From an uncultured Clostridia bacterium (GTDB lineage Bacteria; Bacillota; Clostridia; Oscillospirales; Acutalibacteraceae): 64,000 nucleotides of DNA. The DNA is taken from NCBI GenBank assembly GCA_947623175.1, contig CANQGK010000011.1, positions 1 to 64,000 of the forward strand, in the 5' to 3' direction. Shown here piece after piece: positions 45,601 to 54,694 of this stretch. The notes below the pieces were generated by a model. The model ran no database searches. It was not told where the DNA came from and was given only the letters and a program-made list of their open reading frames with translations. Every line of letters begins with the position of its first letter. Position 1 is the stretch's first letter. The position numbers were made by a program, and so were the translations under genes.

Positions 45601-48027
45601 GGGCAAACTGCCAAATCCTTAAAGCTTACTGCCGCCGCCGGAGAAAAGCGTATATCCGCCGTCTCGCTTGATATAAAGGCAGGAAGCGCCAAAGGAGACG
45701 GATTTTCGTTCTGGCTTGATAACGGTACCGAAAGCATATCCGCCGGAACTGTAGCTCTATTTGTTTCGGGTGAAGACGGCGCGGGGCAGTGGTACCGAAA
45801 AACCTTGGGAGAAAACGAAGCAATCGAGTTTGCGCGTATTTTCCGGAATACAAATACTTCATACACCACCAGAATATCCTATAAAGGCTTTTATGCGGTT
45901 TCGGACGTATTCGGTAAGGCAAGCGAAGAATCTTTAGCGGATATTTCTAAGCTGAGCGAAAAAATAAGCCGCATCGTGATAGGGTTCGAAATTCCCGAAA
46001 ATGCGGAATACAACATAAAAATTGACAATATTGCCGCCGTAAAGGAAGAAGACAATATTATCTGCAGCTTCGATTGGGATAATAAAATTCCCCGGGATTT
46101 TATGATAAGCAACGAAAACGGCGACACCGCGAAAATTTCCGAAGATGTAGCCGCCTCGGTAAATTCACTTGCATTTGACCTGCACGCTACGGGATATAAT
46201 CACAGCGCTTATATCCAAATTCCCTGCGAAAAGGGAGAGCTTGCGGGCGAGGGAATAACCTTTTGGCAAAATTCCTTCAATACGGATCAATGGGGCTCCG
46301 TTTTGGTTCGCTCGACCGACGAAACCGGCGCGACGGCATGGTTTAAAACGATGGGCTCTTACGGTTCGGTTGCATCAATTTGGCGTCAGGGCAGTGCGGG
46401 AGAATCCTGGGTAACCGTTAATTATGCGGATATGCGTGAGGTTGAAAATTGGAGCGACGCCGCTACCGACGTAATGCCCTCTCCCTCAATCGAGGATATT
46501 TTAAACTTCGATACCTTGGTTATCATGCCGTATATTTGGGATCTTAATCCCGACGGTACATGGTACCTTGACAGCATTCAGGTTAAAAATCAATATACCG
46601 AGGATAATATGCCAGAAATTATTCCTTACTCATCTCTCTGGCTTGATGAAACCGAATTGCGCATGGAAGCGGGCGATACCATTACTTTGAGGCCCGGATA
46701 TCTGCCGGCAAACGCAACCGCAACACGCTTAAAATGGGAAAGCGACAACCCCGAGGTAGCTACGGTAAATTCCAGAGGATTTGTAATTGCCGTAAGCGGC
46801 GGATGGGCGAATATTATCGGAACGAGTCAGTCGACGGGACTTTCCGTCAGCTGTCGGATTTACGTTACCGGTACGGACGATAACGAGTATCGGATGCTCG
46901 AATCGTTTGACAGCGGTATTTTAACCGATGAAGTAACCGCGAAGGCTTGCGATGTCAATATGGAATATATTCATACAGGTCATGGAACGGGTATAAATAT
47001 CGCGGCAGGCAAAAACAACGTAAAGCTTACCTATCATCCGAAATCGCCATATCTGTTTTACGGTGACGCATTTGTTTATTGGTCGTTCAACGAAAACGCG
47101 GTGCCGCTTAATATCAGCTTTAAAACGTCGGACGGCAGGGTATTTTCCAAAAGACAAAACTGTCAGCAGTACGGCGAATATAATTCGGTCGTTTATTCCG
47201 ATTTGCGCGATAAATACGGAAAGGCTCCGAATAAGGTCGATATTCGCGAGATATGCGAAATTACATTCGAGCTTCCGAACGGACTCAACGATAAGATCTA
47301 TCTTGACGAATTTAAGGTTTTAAATCCGAGAAATTATCAACCCGTCGGCACGCCGAAAAACGATACGGGTGATACGGGGCTTAAGATCAACGATACCGCA
47401 AATCGCCTTACCGACAAACGCCTTAACGCTTTTGTTTTGGAGCAGGGAACCGACTACGATTGGGCGATAAAGGCGCTTACGGTCAATAATCTTATTGAAT
47501 ATGCCTATGATACGATTCTTTGGGATATTTCTTTTATCGATATGAATTACCGACCGGTAAAAAGCGTCGGCGAAGTTTCGCTTTCATATGAAATTCCGTC
47601 TTCATTTGCAGGCTACGCGGAGTTGTTTGTGGTGAAGATATGTGATAACGGTACGGTGCTTAATATGAATGCAGTAATTTCTGACGGTCACATTTATTTC
47701 AAAGCGGACGAAACCGCCGTATATGCGCTTATAGGCTACGTTGATAGGGTGTCAAAACCGGAAACCGTCGTTACGGATACGGGAATTACCGTTATTCCGG
47801 AGACCGAGATCGATTCGTCCGATAATACAACTGTCGACGAAGAAACAACCGCCGTTAAAAAGCTCAAGCGCCGTAAGGTGGTACGCCGTGTGACGTCCGG
47901 TGAAGAGGAGAACCTAAACGTTCTCGTTTGGGTATTGATTTCTGCCGGAGCTGTGTTTGTTGTGGGCGGCGGCGTTACTGCCGGCATTATAATTCATAAA
48001 AAGAAAAACCGAAAAAGGGGGCGTTGA
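42601..48027 (+). CDS. Giant membrane-anchored surface protein with ~7 repeated beta modules
   Basis: The 1,808-residue protein has a signal peptide (1-32). About seven tandem ~180-200-residue modules follow (about 33-1330). Each has a G-T/S-G-I/L-S-F-W-M block, then W-G-x-V-A-x-R/H-S/A, a K-W-F block, D-I-x-x-F-D and ending Y-I-D-S-V-R. A bacterial Ig-like (BIG2) domain follows (about 1340-1425: LRPGYLPANATATRLKWESD), then one more diverged module, a further domain, and a C-terminal membrane helix (VLVWVLISAGAVFVVGG) with a basic tail. No LPXTG or dockerin. Each module looks like a jelly-roll sugar-binding domain, but I recognise no CBM family. The ATG at 42601 has GGTGGAGG upstream. Surface capture of glycan is inferred. 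Confidence 0.85.
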   Translation: MKNYKKTVSLIMAFCILLSSFSVTLFVGAQGASDYTSVCDFGRYALPSGVSAVDGKKDELYLGSDSSDEGLSLKLIAKGTNNSRFAGVTFDAKQGELSGTGISFWMESADAGLGGVVALRSTDSTGKEKWFRTRGGADGAAKPFSSFKTDGKIKILYSELRFVEDWQTLSADDAGAAPSESDIINFDKIAVGVYLQADSPDKIVYFDTVSALSEFGTPSETPVDVMTFDDFDEVPAFVASGYESDAISIEKNEKIDSGNALKVSSAANGTTHLSYVYFSLNRGELYGSGLTFKMKGSYSDTWGNVAMHATYSDGTQKWFTLMGQYGNPALILNTGNNALDPFDVTFNFSDLYQVADWRTSIVSGTEARATAEDIAAFDGFAIGYYIWDAWSGIKPFYVDSVRLLGKINAPVVDDTLENFDEGDALPAGVSGTSEDDVISLSREFSSKNNSLKIAAKGNSSSHITGITIRKNKGDFTATGISFWMKGPDTNTWGAVAMHASYPDGSEKWFKTNGQYDNPAYIMNQGDGSAFNVSVNYADLHEVGNWITGIPNGTPSPTEEDIACFDAVAIGVYMWANWPDKTAYIDSVRFIGKKSDRLDKDIVLFDFGDMPEAPAGVSAVVGYGDSATLVMSPSEDGYAVELAAKGTQVNRLAALQYETYSGNLYGKGIRFWLKSDLKSVYGTVALRSTDNNGVQSWFEAPLSQLTSNGTEGAVYEYLYKDLGRVDNWKTDTVDGNSKPPTDRDIAGFDCIVVILRISANTDAKFYIDTLGVIEKTSAPSYEPGMIYDFNSLNVLPDSISVSDKKNDKISLSTENSSDGKALRLDAKSIGVTHNSGVTFAVERGSLNGTGLSFWMMSQYPNTWGTVAFRSTDVNGKSKWFKIDGDYDNPAAILSSFEGGFTCTVNYANLYQVSDWLTAVPNGSGNRPTAADIAGFDMICIGCYMWDAWKDSSFWIDDIKVINPSVPTEYVDGLIEGFDSCGEVPEGIVSLDGNTELSISEDGQTAKSLKLTAAAGEKRISAVSLDIKAGSAKGDGFSFWLDNGTESISAGTVALFVSGEDGAGQWYRKTLGENEAIEFARIFRNTNTSYTTRISYKGFYAVSDVFGKASEESLADISKLSEKISRIVIGFEIPENAEYNIKIDNIAAVKEEDNIICSFDWDNKIPRDFMISNENGDTAKISEDVAASVNSLAFDLHATGYNHSAYIQIPCEKGELAGEGITFWQNSFNTDQWGSVLVRSTDETGATAWFKTMGSYGSVASIWRQGSAGESWVTVNYADMREVENWSDAATDVMPSPSIEDILNFDTLVIMPYIWDLNPDGTWYLDSIQVKNQYTEDNMPEIIPYSSLWLDETELRMEAGDTITLRPGYLPANATATRLKWESDNPEVATVNSRGFVIAVSGGWANIIGTSQSTGLSVSCRIYVTGTDDNEYRMLESFDSGILTDEVTAKACDVNMEYIHTGHGTGINIAAGKNNVKLTYHPKSPYLFYGDAFVYWSFNENAVPLNISFKTSDGRVFSKRQNCQQYGEYNSVVYSDLRDKYGKAPNKVDIREICEITFELPNGLNDKIYLDEFKVLNPRNYQPVGTPKNDTGDTGLKINDTANRLTDKRLNAFVLEQGTDYDWAIKALTVNNLIEYAYDTILWDISFIDMNYRPVKSVGEVSLSYEIPSSFAGYAELFVVKICDNGTVLNMNAVISDGHIYFKADETAVYALIGYVDRVSKPETVVTDTGITVIPETEIDSSDNTTVDEETTAVKKLKRRKVVRRVTSGEEENLNVLVWVLISAGAVFVVGGGVTAGIIIHKKKNRKRGR

Positions 48028-48028
48028 T

Positions 48029-50329
48029 ATGCGAAAAAAAATACAAAGCATTATATGTATGGTTCTCTGTGCCGCAATGCTTTCGGCTTGCGGGGGCGGT
48101 GCGAAAACCACCTCGTCCGAACAGACGGAGAGCGGCGGTAAAACGGACAATTCGGTTGTTTCGTCCGAAACCGAAAGTGTCGCAGAGGACGGCGCGTCCG
48201 AGAATAACGGGCAGGTATCATCCGACCAAAAACAACCGTCCGTAAGCGACGTTACCTACGGCGAACAGAGCAATGCTTCAAAAAAGGCGTGGACTAAATT
48301 TGCCGAAAACCGTAAAACCGTTTCAAATCTTCCAAATTACGTATTTAATGAGGATGATTACTCGGATACCGTCATGACCGGCGGAAGCGCGGTACGTGCG
48401 CGTGAATTTGTCCGCGGCGCGGCTTACGGCGCATACCATGCTACCGAGGGTTGGAATCTTTCGGAAAAAACCAAGGCAAAGGACGAAGCCAACTTTAAAG
48501 AGCTGGCGATTATGTCAATCAGAGATTATACCGGCGGATTGAATGTCCAGGGCGGATACGATTATTACAATTCGCTCGGCAGAACTCTTTCGGACACATA
48601 CGCTTTGGATACCGGACAGAGTATTCTCGAAAACGGCAAGCCGGGAGGCCATTTGTGGATAAATCAGAACTCGCTTGAGCAGTGTATCAAAAAGGTGGTC
48701 AACAATCTTTCGCAGATTACCGATACCACCGCAATGGAGGTTATGCTGCTCGGAAACGAGGAGCAATGGAAAAATCAATATATAGATGAAAACGGCGTAT
48801 GGACAGGACAATATTATGATTCCGGTTTCGATCCCGAGACCTTAAGCGCTTTCAGAAACAATTGGCTTAAAAACCGCTACGGTAACATTAAAAATCTTAA
48901 TAAGCTGCTCGGAACCGAATATAAAAGCTTTACGGATATAGATCCGAACGACACGATTTGGATAAAAACGGAGTTTTGGCTTTTCAGGCGTACCGTTTTT
49001 GAAGACTTTTATCATAAGCTTTACGACGCGGCTAAAAAGGTAAATCCGCTCGCTAAATTGGGACTTGCCAAATATATCGGCAGAACGCCCGATTCCGATG
49101 ACGTTGCGCTTTCCTTTATGGATTACGGCTGTCAGAATTTGTACGTCGAAGGGTACGGAGACATGTTCTGGTACACCTCCAAAATGGCACAGCTTTACAG
49201 CATTTCGGGCGGAAAACCCTGCTTTAACACCGAAAGCGGCTTCAAAGAGTCAGCCGGCGGAAAGCTTACAAACGACACCCTCGAGCGCGCCGCCAGAAGC
49301 TTCAAGCAATTGATATCGCTTACCTATATGCAGCCGCAGATGCAGGGAATGTACGTTTATCAATATTCGGGTACCGAGGATTTATCGATTGATTTTTCCT
49401 GGGGATTAACCTCTCCGATGCGTGAAAAGCGTCCGGCTTACTATGCGGTCAAGCAGGCGTATAACGATATCAAATATCTCGATACCTTTATGGTAGGCGT
49501 TTCATCATCACCGCTTGTGGGAATTACTCACCGCCTGATAGATCAGCTTTGCGGAAACGGTTCAAACGACAGCGAAGTAATTATGCATCCGCTTTCCACG
49601 ATGGGCGTCGGCGTTACGGTAGTTACCGCCGATGACGCCGCGAGTATCGATAATTTTAAGCTTGACCGTTTGATTTTAAACGATATTGCGCTCAATCAGA
49701 ACCCGGACGGAAGCAACGACGTGGGAACGGCGCTTAAAAAATATTTAGCCGACGGCGATAATAAAATGCTGACCTTTAACCGCAAGGTTCCGTATTCGGT
49801 ATTTAATAAAATTAACGCGTTTACGGCGTCGGATATCGGCAAGCTCACCGCAAAATACGACAATTTCGAATACAAAAACGTTTCCAAAGCGGATTATAAC
49901 AAAACCTGGGAAGTATTGGCGCCCTTTGTTCACGGCGATTTCGTAAACGGCAAGGTTGCCGCGCGTAAAGGCACGCTCAACGAGTCCGCCGTCAGAATAC
50001 TCGATACCTTTACTACCGGCGACAGCGAAAAACGCTGGGATATTCAGCAAAAACTGCTGTATAAAAACGGTCGTATCTATCTTGAACTCGTTAATTGCGG
50101 GGATGAGCCGATCGATCAGATTACAGTCACCCTCGGCGTAAATAAAGGCGTCAATTTCAATCTTCATCCGGAAATGCTCAGATGTGACGGCGCTGTGACG
50201 GTAAGCAAGCCTTCGCGCGCGGTACTGCCCGCATGGACCGACAGCGATGCCGTATCTTACGGAAGTATCGTAATTGACGGACTTGACACCTATGCTTACG
50301 TAGACCTCGGTATGGCGTATGTTAAATAA
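48029..50329 (+). CDS. Lipid-anchored TIM-barrel glycoside hydrolase (clan GH-A-like)
   Basis: The 766-residue protein has a lipoprotein signal (LCAAMLSAC, Cys21), a Ser/Glu-rich linker (22-85) and a TIM-barrel hydrolase. LLGNEEQW puts the probable acid/base at Glu244 and KPCFNTESGF the nucleophile at Glu402. A GH42-like second domain (about 480-610) and a beta domain at the C-terminus follow. The family resembles GH42-type beta-galactosidases but is not assigned with confidence. It begins one base after the giant gene. The product of 58641 is a clear paralogue without the signal and linker. Confidence 0.75.
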   Translation: MRKKIQSIICMVLCAAMLSACGGGAKTTSSEQTESGGKTDNSVVSSETESVAEDGASENNGQVSSDQKQPSVSDVTYGEQSNASKKAWTKFAENRKTVSNLPNYVFNEDDYSDTVMTGGSAVRAREFVRGAAYGAYHATEGWNLSEKTKAKDEANFKELAIMSIRDYTGGLNVQGGYDYYNSLGRTLSDTYALDTGQSILENGKPGGHLWINQNSLEQCIKKVVNNLSQITDTTAMEVMLLGNEEQWKNQYIDENGVWTGQYYDSGFDPETLSAFRNNWLKNRYGNIKNLNKLLGTEYKSFTDIDPNDTIWIKTEFWLFRRTVFEDFYHKLYDAAKKVNPLAKLGLAKYIGRTPDSDDVALSFMDYGCQNLYVEGYGDMFWYTSKMAQLYSISGGKPCFNTESGFKESAGGKLTNDTLERAARSFKQLISLTYMQPQMQGMYVYQYSGTEDLSIDFSWGLTSPMREKRPAYYAVKQAYNDIKYLDTFMVGVSSSPLVGITHRLIDQLCGNGSNDSEVIMHPLSTMGVGVTVVTADDAASIDNFKLDRLILNDIALNQNPDGSNDVGTALKKYLADGDNKMLTFNRKVPYSVFNKINAFTASDIGKLTAKYDNFEYKNVSKADYNKTWEVLAPFVHGDFVNGKVAARKGTLNESAVRILDTFTTGDSEKRWDIQQKLLYKNGRIYLELVNCGDEPIDQITVTLGVNKGVNFNLHPEMLRCDGAVTVSKPSRAVLPAWTDSDAVSYGSIVIDGLDTYAYVDLGMAYVK

Positions 50330-50388
50330 TAAAACGTTTGTCACAAATACAGTGACCGCTAATAAAAATTAAGAAAGAGGGTTTTTCT

Positions 50389-52392
50389 ATGGCTACTTTT
50401 AAATCCCGCTCGGTTAAAGCGGTAATATCGACGGCAATTTCCGCAGTGCTGTTGATTACATCTCTATTAGTGCCCTTTGCGGTAAATGCGGAAAGTACGG
50501 GCAAGCAATTTTCCGTTATTCAAAACGGATTTTCCGATTCGGTAAATTCCGTCAACGGCGTTTCAAGGCTCGGCTCCGCCTCGGGCGGCGGCGTAACGCA
50601 TTTGAGCGGCTGGGAAATGGCGCTTTCCCGCGGCGACTTTAACGGAAGCGGAGTTTCGTTTTGGATGAAAGGGCCGGCTGCTTCGACTTGGGGGCGTATT
50701 GCGATGCGTTCGACCGACGCCGACGGAAAGAGCACCTGGTTTGTAACCTCGTCCGATTTCGGTAATCCGGCAAAAATTTTAAGCAACAATTCCGGCGCTT
50801 TTAACGTTACGGTGAATTACGAAAATCTCTTTAAAACGACAAATTACGACGCTGTCGTTAACGGCAACGAAGCGCACCCGAACGAATTGGATATCGCCAA
50901 TTTCGATATGATACGCATATGCGTTTTGATTTGGGACGGTTGGAACGCATCCTCATCCTATCTCGGATCCTTTTCCGTTTTGAATTATTCTAAGCCCGAG
51001 AAGCTTACGGAAAACCGTGTCGTTGCCGATTTCGAGAGTCTCGACGGCATATCTACAGATAATAACGTCGTTTCATCCGTTACGCTTTCCGATACGCTCG
51101 TTGATTCGGGAAAATCTTTGCTCGTTTCCGGAAATACCGCGCTTACCGACACGACTCATTTTCTGCCTGTCTTTATCGAAGGAAATGCCGGCGACTTTAA
51201 CGGTACGGCGGTTTCCCTTAAAATACTTTCCGATATAAACAGCGTATGGGATACCTTTGCGGTGCACACCTCCGACGGTAAATGGTATAAATATAAATGG
51301 ACCGATATGGACTACGATTTTCACAGTGCAAATAATTCGCAGAGCCAATCGGGCGCGATAACGGAGCTTAAATTCAGTTACGAATATCTCGTTTATGCCG
51401 ATAATTGGGACAGCGCCGTTTCTAACGACAGCACAAACGTTATAAGCGAGTCGGATATTCCTAAAATAGATAAAATCGTTTTTGCTGTCAGAATTTGGTC
51501 GGGCTGGAACGATTATCCCACATGGTACAACTTTAATATCGATACCGTTAAGGTTCACGATTTCGGAGCCTACGTCAATACCGATACCGTGGTAAAGGAT
51601 TTTGAGACTCTTGACGGCATATCTACAGATGACAACGTCGTTTCATCCGTCACGGTTTCCGATACGGTTATTGACTCGGGTAACTCGCTGCTCGTTTCCG
51701 GAAATACCGCGCTCACCACCGATACGCATTTCCTGCCGGTTTTTATAGCAGGAAAAGCCGGCGACTTTAACGGCAGCGGAATTACGCTTAAGATCAAATC
51801 GGATATACAAGGTGTATGGGATGCTTTTGCCGTACATACGACCGACGATAAATGGTTTAAATATAAATGGACAAACGAGGACCAAACGGCATCCGCCAAT
51901 TGGAGCAGAAGCAATCCGGGTGAAGTAACCCTCCGCACCTTCAAGTACAGTGATCTTGTGCTCGCCGGAAGCTGGGACGGCGCTGTATCATCCGCAAGTG
52001 CGGACGTCATAACCGACGAGGATATTGCAAAAATCGATTCGATCGTTTATGCTGTGAGAATTTGGGCGGGCTGGGATGCGTATCCTACATGGTACAGCTT
52101 CAATCTCGATTCCGTTACGGTTAAGGATTATAAGGCGCCGGTTGCCGAACCCGAAAATGTTACATTTGTCGATTGCGGCGATGCGCCCGTTGCGTATGAC
52201 GCCAACGGTGACGGCACAGTCAACATTATTGATTTTATCCGCCTTAAGAAATTCGTTCTCGAAACCGACGGCGTAGTCGTAAATGCCGTTGCCGCGGACA
52301 TGAGCGAAATATACGATGAGCAACAGCTTTGCGACGGTATTATAAATGCGCTTGATCTTACGGCGCTTAAAAAGGCGCTGCTTAACAGTTGA
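50389..52392 (+). CDS. Dockerin protein with three beta modules
   Basis: The 667-residue protein has a signal peptide (1-36). Three modules of the same type as in the giant protein follow (about 37-205, 210-400, 401-590). Module 1 has the SGVSFWMKGPAASTWGRIAM block seen there; modules 2 and 3 are close duplicates of each other (DFESLDGIS/DFETLDGIS). The C-terminus is a type I dockerin: a canonical calcium repeat DANGDGTVNIIDFIRLKKFV and a second, looser one DGIINALDLTALKKALL. Dockerins dock into cohesins of cellulosome-like complexes; no cohesin is in this window. AGAAAGAGGG precedes the ATG. Confidence 0.88.
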   Translation: MATFKSRSVKAVISTAISAVLLITSLLVPFAVNAESTGKQFSVIQNGFSDSVNSVNGVSRLGSASGGGVTHLSGWEMALSRGDFNGSGVSFWMKGPAASTWGRIAMRSTDADGKSTWFVTSSDFGNPAKILSNNSGAFNVTVNYENLFKTTNYDAVVNGNEAHPNELDIANFDMIRICVLIWDGWNASSSYLGSFSVLNYSKPEKLTENRVVADFESLDGISTDNNVVSSVTLSDTLVDSGKSLLVSGNTALTDTTHFLPVFIEGNAGDFNGTAVSLKILSDINSVWDTFAVHTSDGKWYKYKWTDMDYDFHSANNSQSQSGAITELKFSYEYLVYADNWDSAVSNDSTNVISESDIPKIDKIVFAVRIWSGWNDYPTWYNFNIDTVKVHDFGAYVNTDTVVKDFETLDGISTDDNVVSSVTVSDTVIDSGNSLLVSGNTALTTDTHFLPVFIAGKAGDFNGSGITLKIKSDIQGVWDAFAVHTTDDKWFKYKWTNEDQTASANWSRSNPGEVTLRTFKYSDLVLAGSWDGAVSSASADVITDEDIAKIDSIVYAVRIWAGWDAYPTWYSFNLDSVTVKDYKAPVAEPENVTFVDCGDAPVAYDANGDGTVNIIDFIRLKKFVLETDGVVVNAVAADMSEIYDEQQLCDGIINALDLTALKKALLNS

Positions 52393-52405
52393 AATTAAAA
52401 GGATT

Positions 52406-52434
52406 GGGCTTCCGTTTTACAGCGGAAGCCCTTT
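52406..52434 (+). terminator. Hairpin between dockerin gene and GH78
   Basis: GGGCTTCCG and CGGAAGCCC form a nine-bp stem around an eight-base loop, followed by only three T. It may be a weak terminator or an RNA-processing or stabilising stem that separates expression of surface proteins from intracellular enzymes. Confidence 0.55.
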
Positions 52435-52447
52435 GGAGGAAAACTGA

Positions 52448-54688
52448 ATGGAATTTCCGAAACAGTATATTTGTTATGATACCGAAACGGGAGATTTAGA
52501 TAATCCGATTCGCACCCCTTATTTTCGCAGAAAATTCAGATTGGAGCATTTACCGCATTCGGCTGTAATCAGAATTACCGGACTGGGGTTTTACCGATTG
52601 TTTGTTAACGGACAAGAAATAACAAAAGGATATTTGGCGCCGTATATTACCGCGCCCGACAGATTGGTCTATTTTGACGATTATGATGTTTCAAGCCTGC
52701 TTGTCAAAGGCGATAACTGCATAGGCGTTTGGCTGGGAAACGGTATATGGAATAATCCCGGAGGTTATCCTTGGGAGCTTGATAAGGCTCCTTGGAGAGC
52801 CTCGCCGCAATTTGCCATGCGCTTTGAAGTGTCGGGAAGGGAAAATACGGCTTTCGAAACAGACGCTCTTTTTAAATCGGCGCCTTCGCCCGTTATTTTC
52901 GACGATTTTCGATTTGGAGAAGAGTATGACGCGAGACTTGAGGAAGACGGCTGGTCATCCGCCGATTTTGACGATTCGTTATGGCGGCAGGCAGTTCTCG
53001 CAAAAGCGCCGGCGGGCGAAAACGTCATGTGTCCGCTAAAGCCGATTGTAACCGAAGAAGTGTTGGCGCCGGTCAGTATAAAAAAGTTAAACGACAGCTT
53101 TGTTTACGATTTCGGCAAAAACGGCGCGGGAGTATGCGAAATAAAGATAACCGGTTCGCCCGGTCAGCGAATAGAACTGCAATACGGAGAGCTTTTGGAC
53201 GAAAACGGCAACGTACAGCTTAAGCATCAATGGTTTGACGACCGAAAAGGCTTTAACCGCGACGTATATATTTGCCGCGGCAATACGGAAGAAAGACATA
53301 AGGCGCTTTTTACCTATCACGGTTTTCGCTACGTTCAGGTTTACGGCGTTACCGAGGCGCAGGCTGACGAAACACTGCTTACCTATAATTTTATGCATTC
53401 GCAATTGGACGTTTTGGCAGGTTTTGAATGCTCCGACGAAACGGTCAACGCGCTTTTTAATATGACGCGCCGTGCCGATTTGTCAAATTTGTACTATTTC
53501 CCGACCGACTGCCCGCACCGTGAAAAACATGGATGGACGGGAGACGCCGCATTTTCATGCGAACATATGCTGCAAAATCTTTCGGTGGACGAGTATTATC
53601 ATGAGTGGCTTCACCAAATGCGGGCGGCACAGCGCCCATACGGATTAATTCCCATGATTGTTCCGACTGCCGGATGGGGATATCATTCCTCCGTAGGCTT
53701 TGATTATGCCTTGATAGAAATACCCTGGCGGCTTTGGCAATATCGCGGCGATAAAAAGGTAATAGAGGATAACGCCGACGCCATGTGGAGTCTTATGACC
53801 TATTTTGTAAATCATTCGACAATTGACGGCTTCGATGATTACGGCATCGGGGATTGGTCGCCTGTCAATGACAAGCAGTGGGTATATATTTCACCTGTAG
53901 CATTTACAAATACCTTGGTTGCAAAATACGCCTGTGAAAAGGCGGCGAAAATGTTCAAAGTTATAGGGCAAAATCGCAGAGCTGCCTATGCCGAAATGCT
54001 GTCGGGATGGTTTAGGGATAATCTACGCGAAAAAATGATTGATTTTGATACTATGACGGCGAAGGGCGCTTGCGAAACCTCTCAGGCGATGGCGATATTT
54101 TACGGGCTGTTTGAACCGGACGAAATACCGCGGGCGGTCAAAAGGCTGATTGAAATCATTCACGATACGGGCGACGTTATAGATACCGGAATTTTGGGCT
54201 TTCGCGTTATTTTCCATACGCTTACGGAATACGGCTTTTCGGAGCTTGCCTATAGCATGATCACAGGGCCTCGCTCGCCCTGCTTCGGCGATTGGGTACG
54301 CGAGGGGGAGACTACTATGCGAGAGCTGGTTATAGCTCCCGACGACGGAATTTGCTCGCATAATCACCATTTTTGGGGGGATATTTCCGGTTGGTTTATG
54401 CGCGCTCTCGCGGGTATTCGGGTCAACGACTCGGGCGACGATGCGCATCATGTCGATTTGAAGCCGCAGTTTATCAATTCTTTGGATTATGTGAGCGCTT
54501 GGGAAATTACCGTAGACGGCAAACTAAGCGTTGATTGGAGAAAAAACGGAGCGGAGATCCTGCTTACCGTCGAGGTACCGGAGGGTTGTTACGGCAAAAT
54601 TATTCTGCCGAAAAATTATACCTTCGAAAATTTCGAAACCGAGCGGGAGCTTAAAACCGGCAGTTATAAAATTTATGGTAAAGGTTGA
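52448..54688 (+). CDS. Alpha-L-rhamnosidase, GH78
   Basis: The 746-residue protein matches GH78 enzymes, which release alpha-L-rhamnose from plant glycans and glycosides. N-terminal beta-sandwich domains (about 20-320, including GLGFYRLFVNGQEITKGYLA and VWLGNGIWNN) precede an (alpha/alpha)6 barrel. The barrel starts with the signature FPTDCPHREKHGWTGDA (351-367) and contains EIPWRLWQYRGDK. No signal peptide: cytoplasmic. GGAGG lies before the ATG. It suggests a rhamnose-containing substrate for the whole locus, for example rhamnogalacturonan or a flavonoid glycoside. Confidence 0.92.
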   Translation: MEFPKQYICYDTETGDLDNPIRTPYFRRKFRLEHLPHSAVIRITGLGFYRLFVNGQEITKGYLAPYITAPDRLVYFDDYDVSSLLVKGDNCIGVWLGNGIWNNPGGYPWELDKAPWRASPQFAMRFEVSGRENTAFETDALFKSAPSPVIFDDFRFGEEYDARLEEDGWSSADFDDSLWRQAVLAKAPAGENVMCPLKPIVTEEVLAPVSIKKLNDSFVYDFGKNGAGVCEIKITGSPGQRIELQYGELLDENGNVQLKHQWFDDRKGFNRDVYICRGNTEERHKALFTYHGFRYVQVYGVTEAQADETLLTYNFMHSQLDVLAGFECSDETVNALFNMTRRADLSNLYYFPTDCPHREKHGWTGDAAFSCEHMLQNLSVDEYYHEWLHQMRAAQRPYGLIPMIVPTAGWGYHSSVGFDYALIEIPWRLWQYRGDKKVIEDNADAMWSLMTYFVNHSTIDGFDDYGIGDWSPVNDKQWVYISPVAFTNTLVAKYACEKAAKMFKVIGQNRRAAYAEMLSGWFRDNLREKMIDFDTMTAKGACETSQAMAIFYGLFEPDEIPRAVKRLIEIIHDTGDVIDTGILGFRVIFHTLTEYGFSELAYSMITGPRSPCFGDWVREGETTMRELVIAPDDGICSHNHHFWGDISGWFMRALAGIRVNDSGDDAHHVDLKPQFINSLDYVSAWEITVDGKLSVDWRKNGAEILLTVEVPEGCYGKIILPKNYTFENFETERELKTGSYKIYGKG

Positions 54689-54694
54689 ACTTCT

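Noticed and set aside
42601-48027. Sortase-anchored surface protein
   Set aside because: No LPXTG-like motif precedes the C-terminal membrane helix, only a basic tail.
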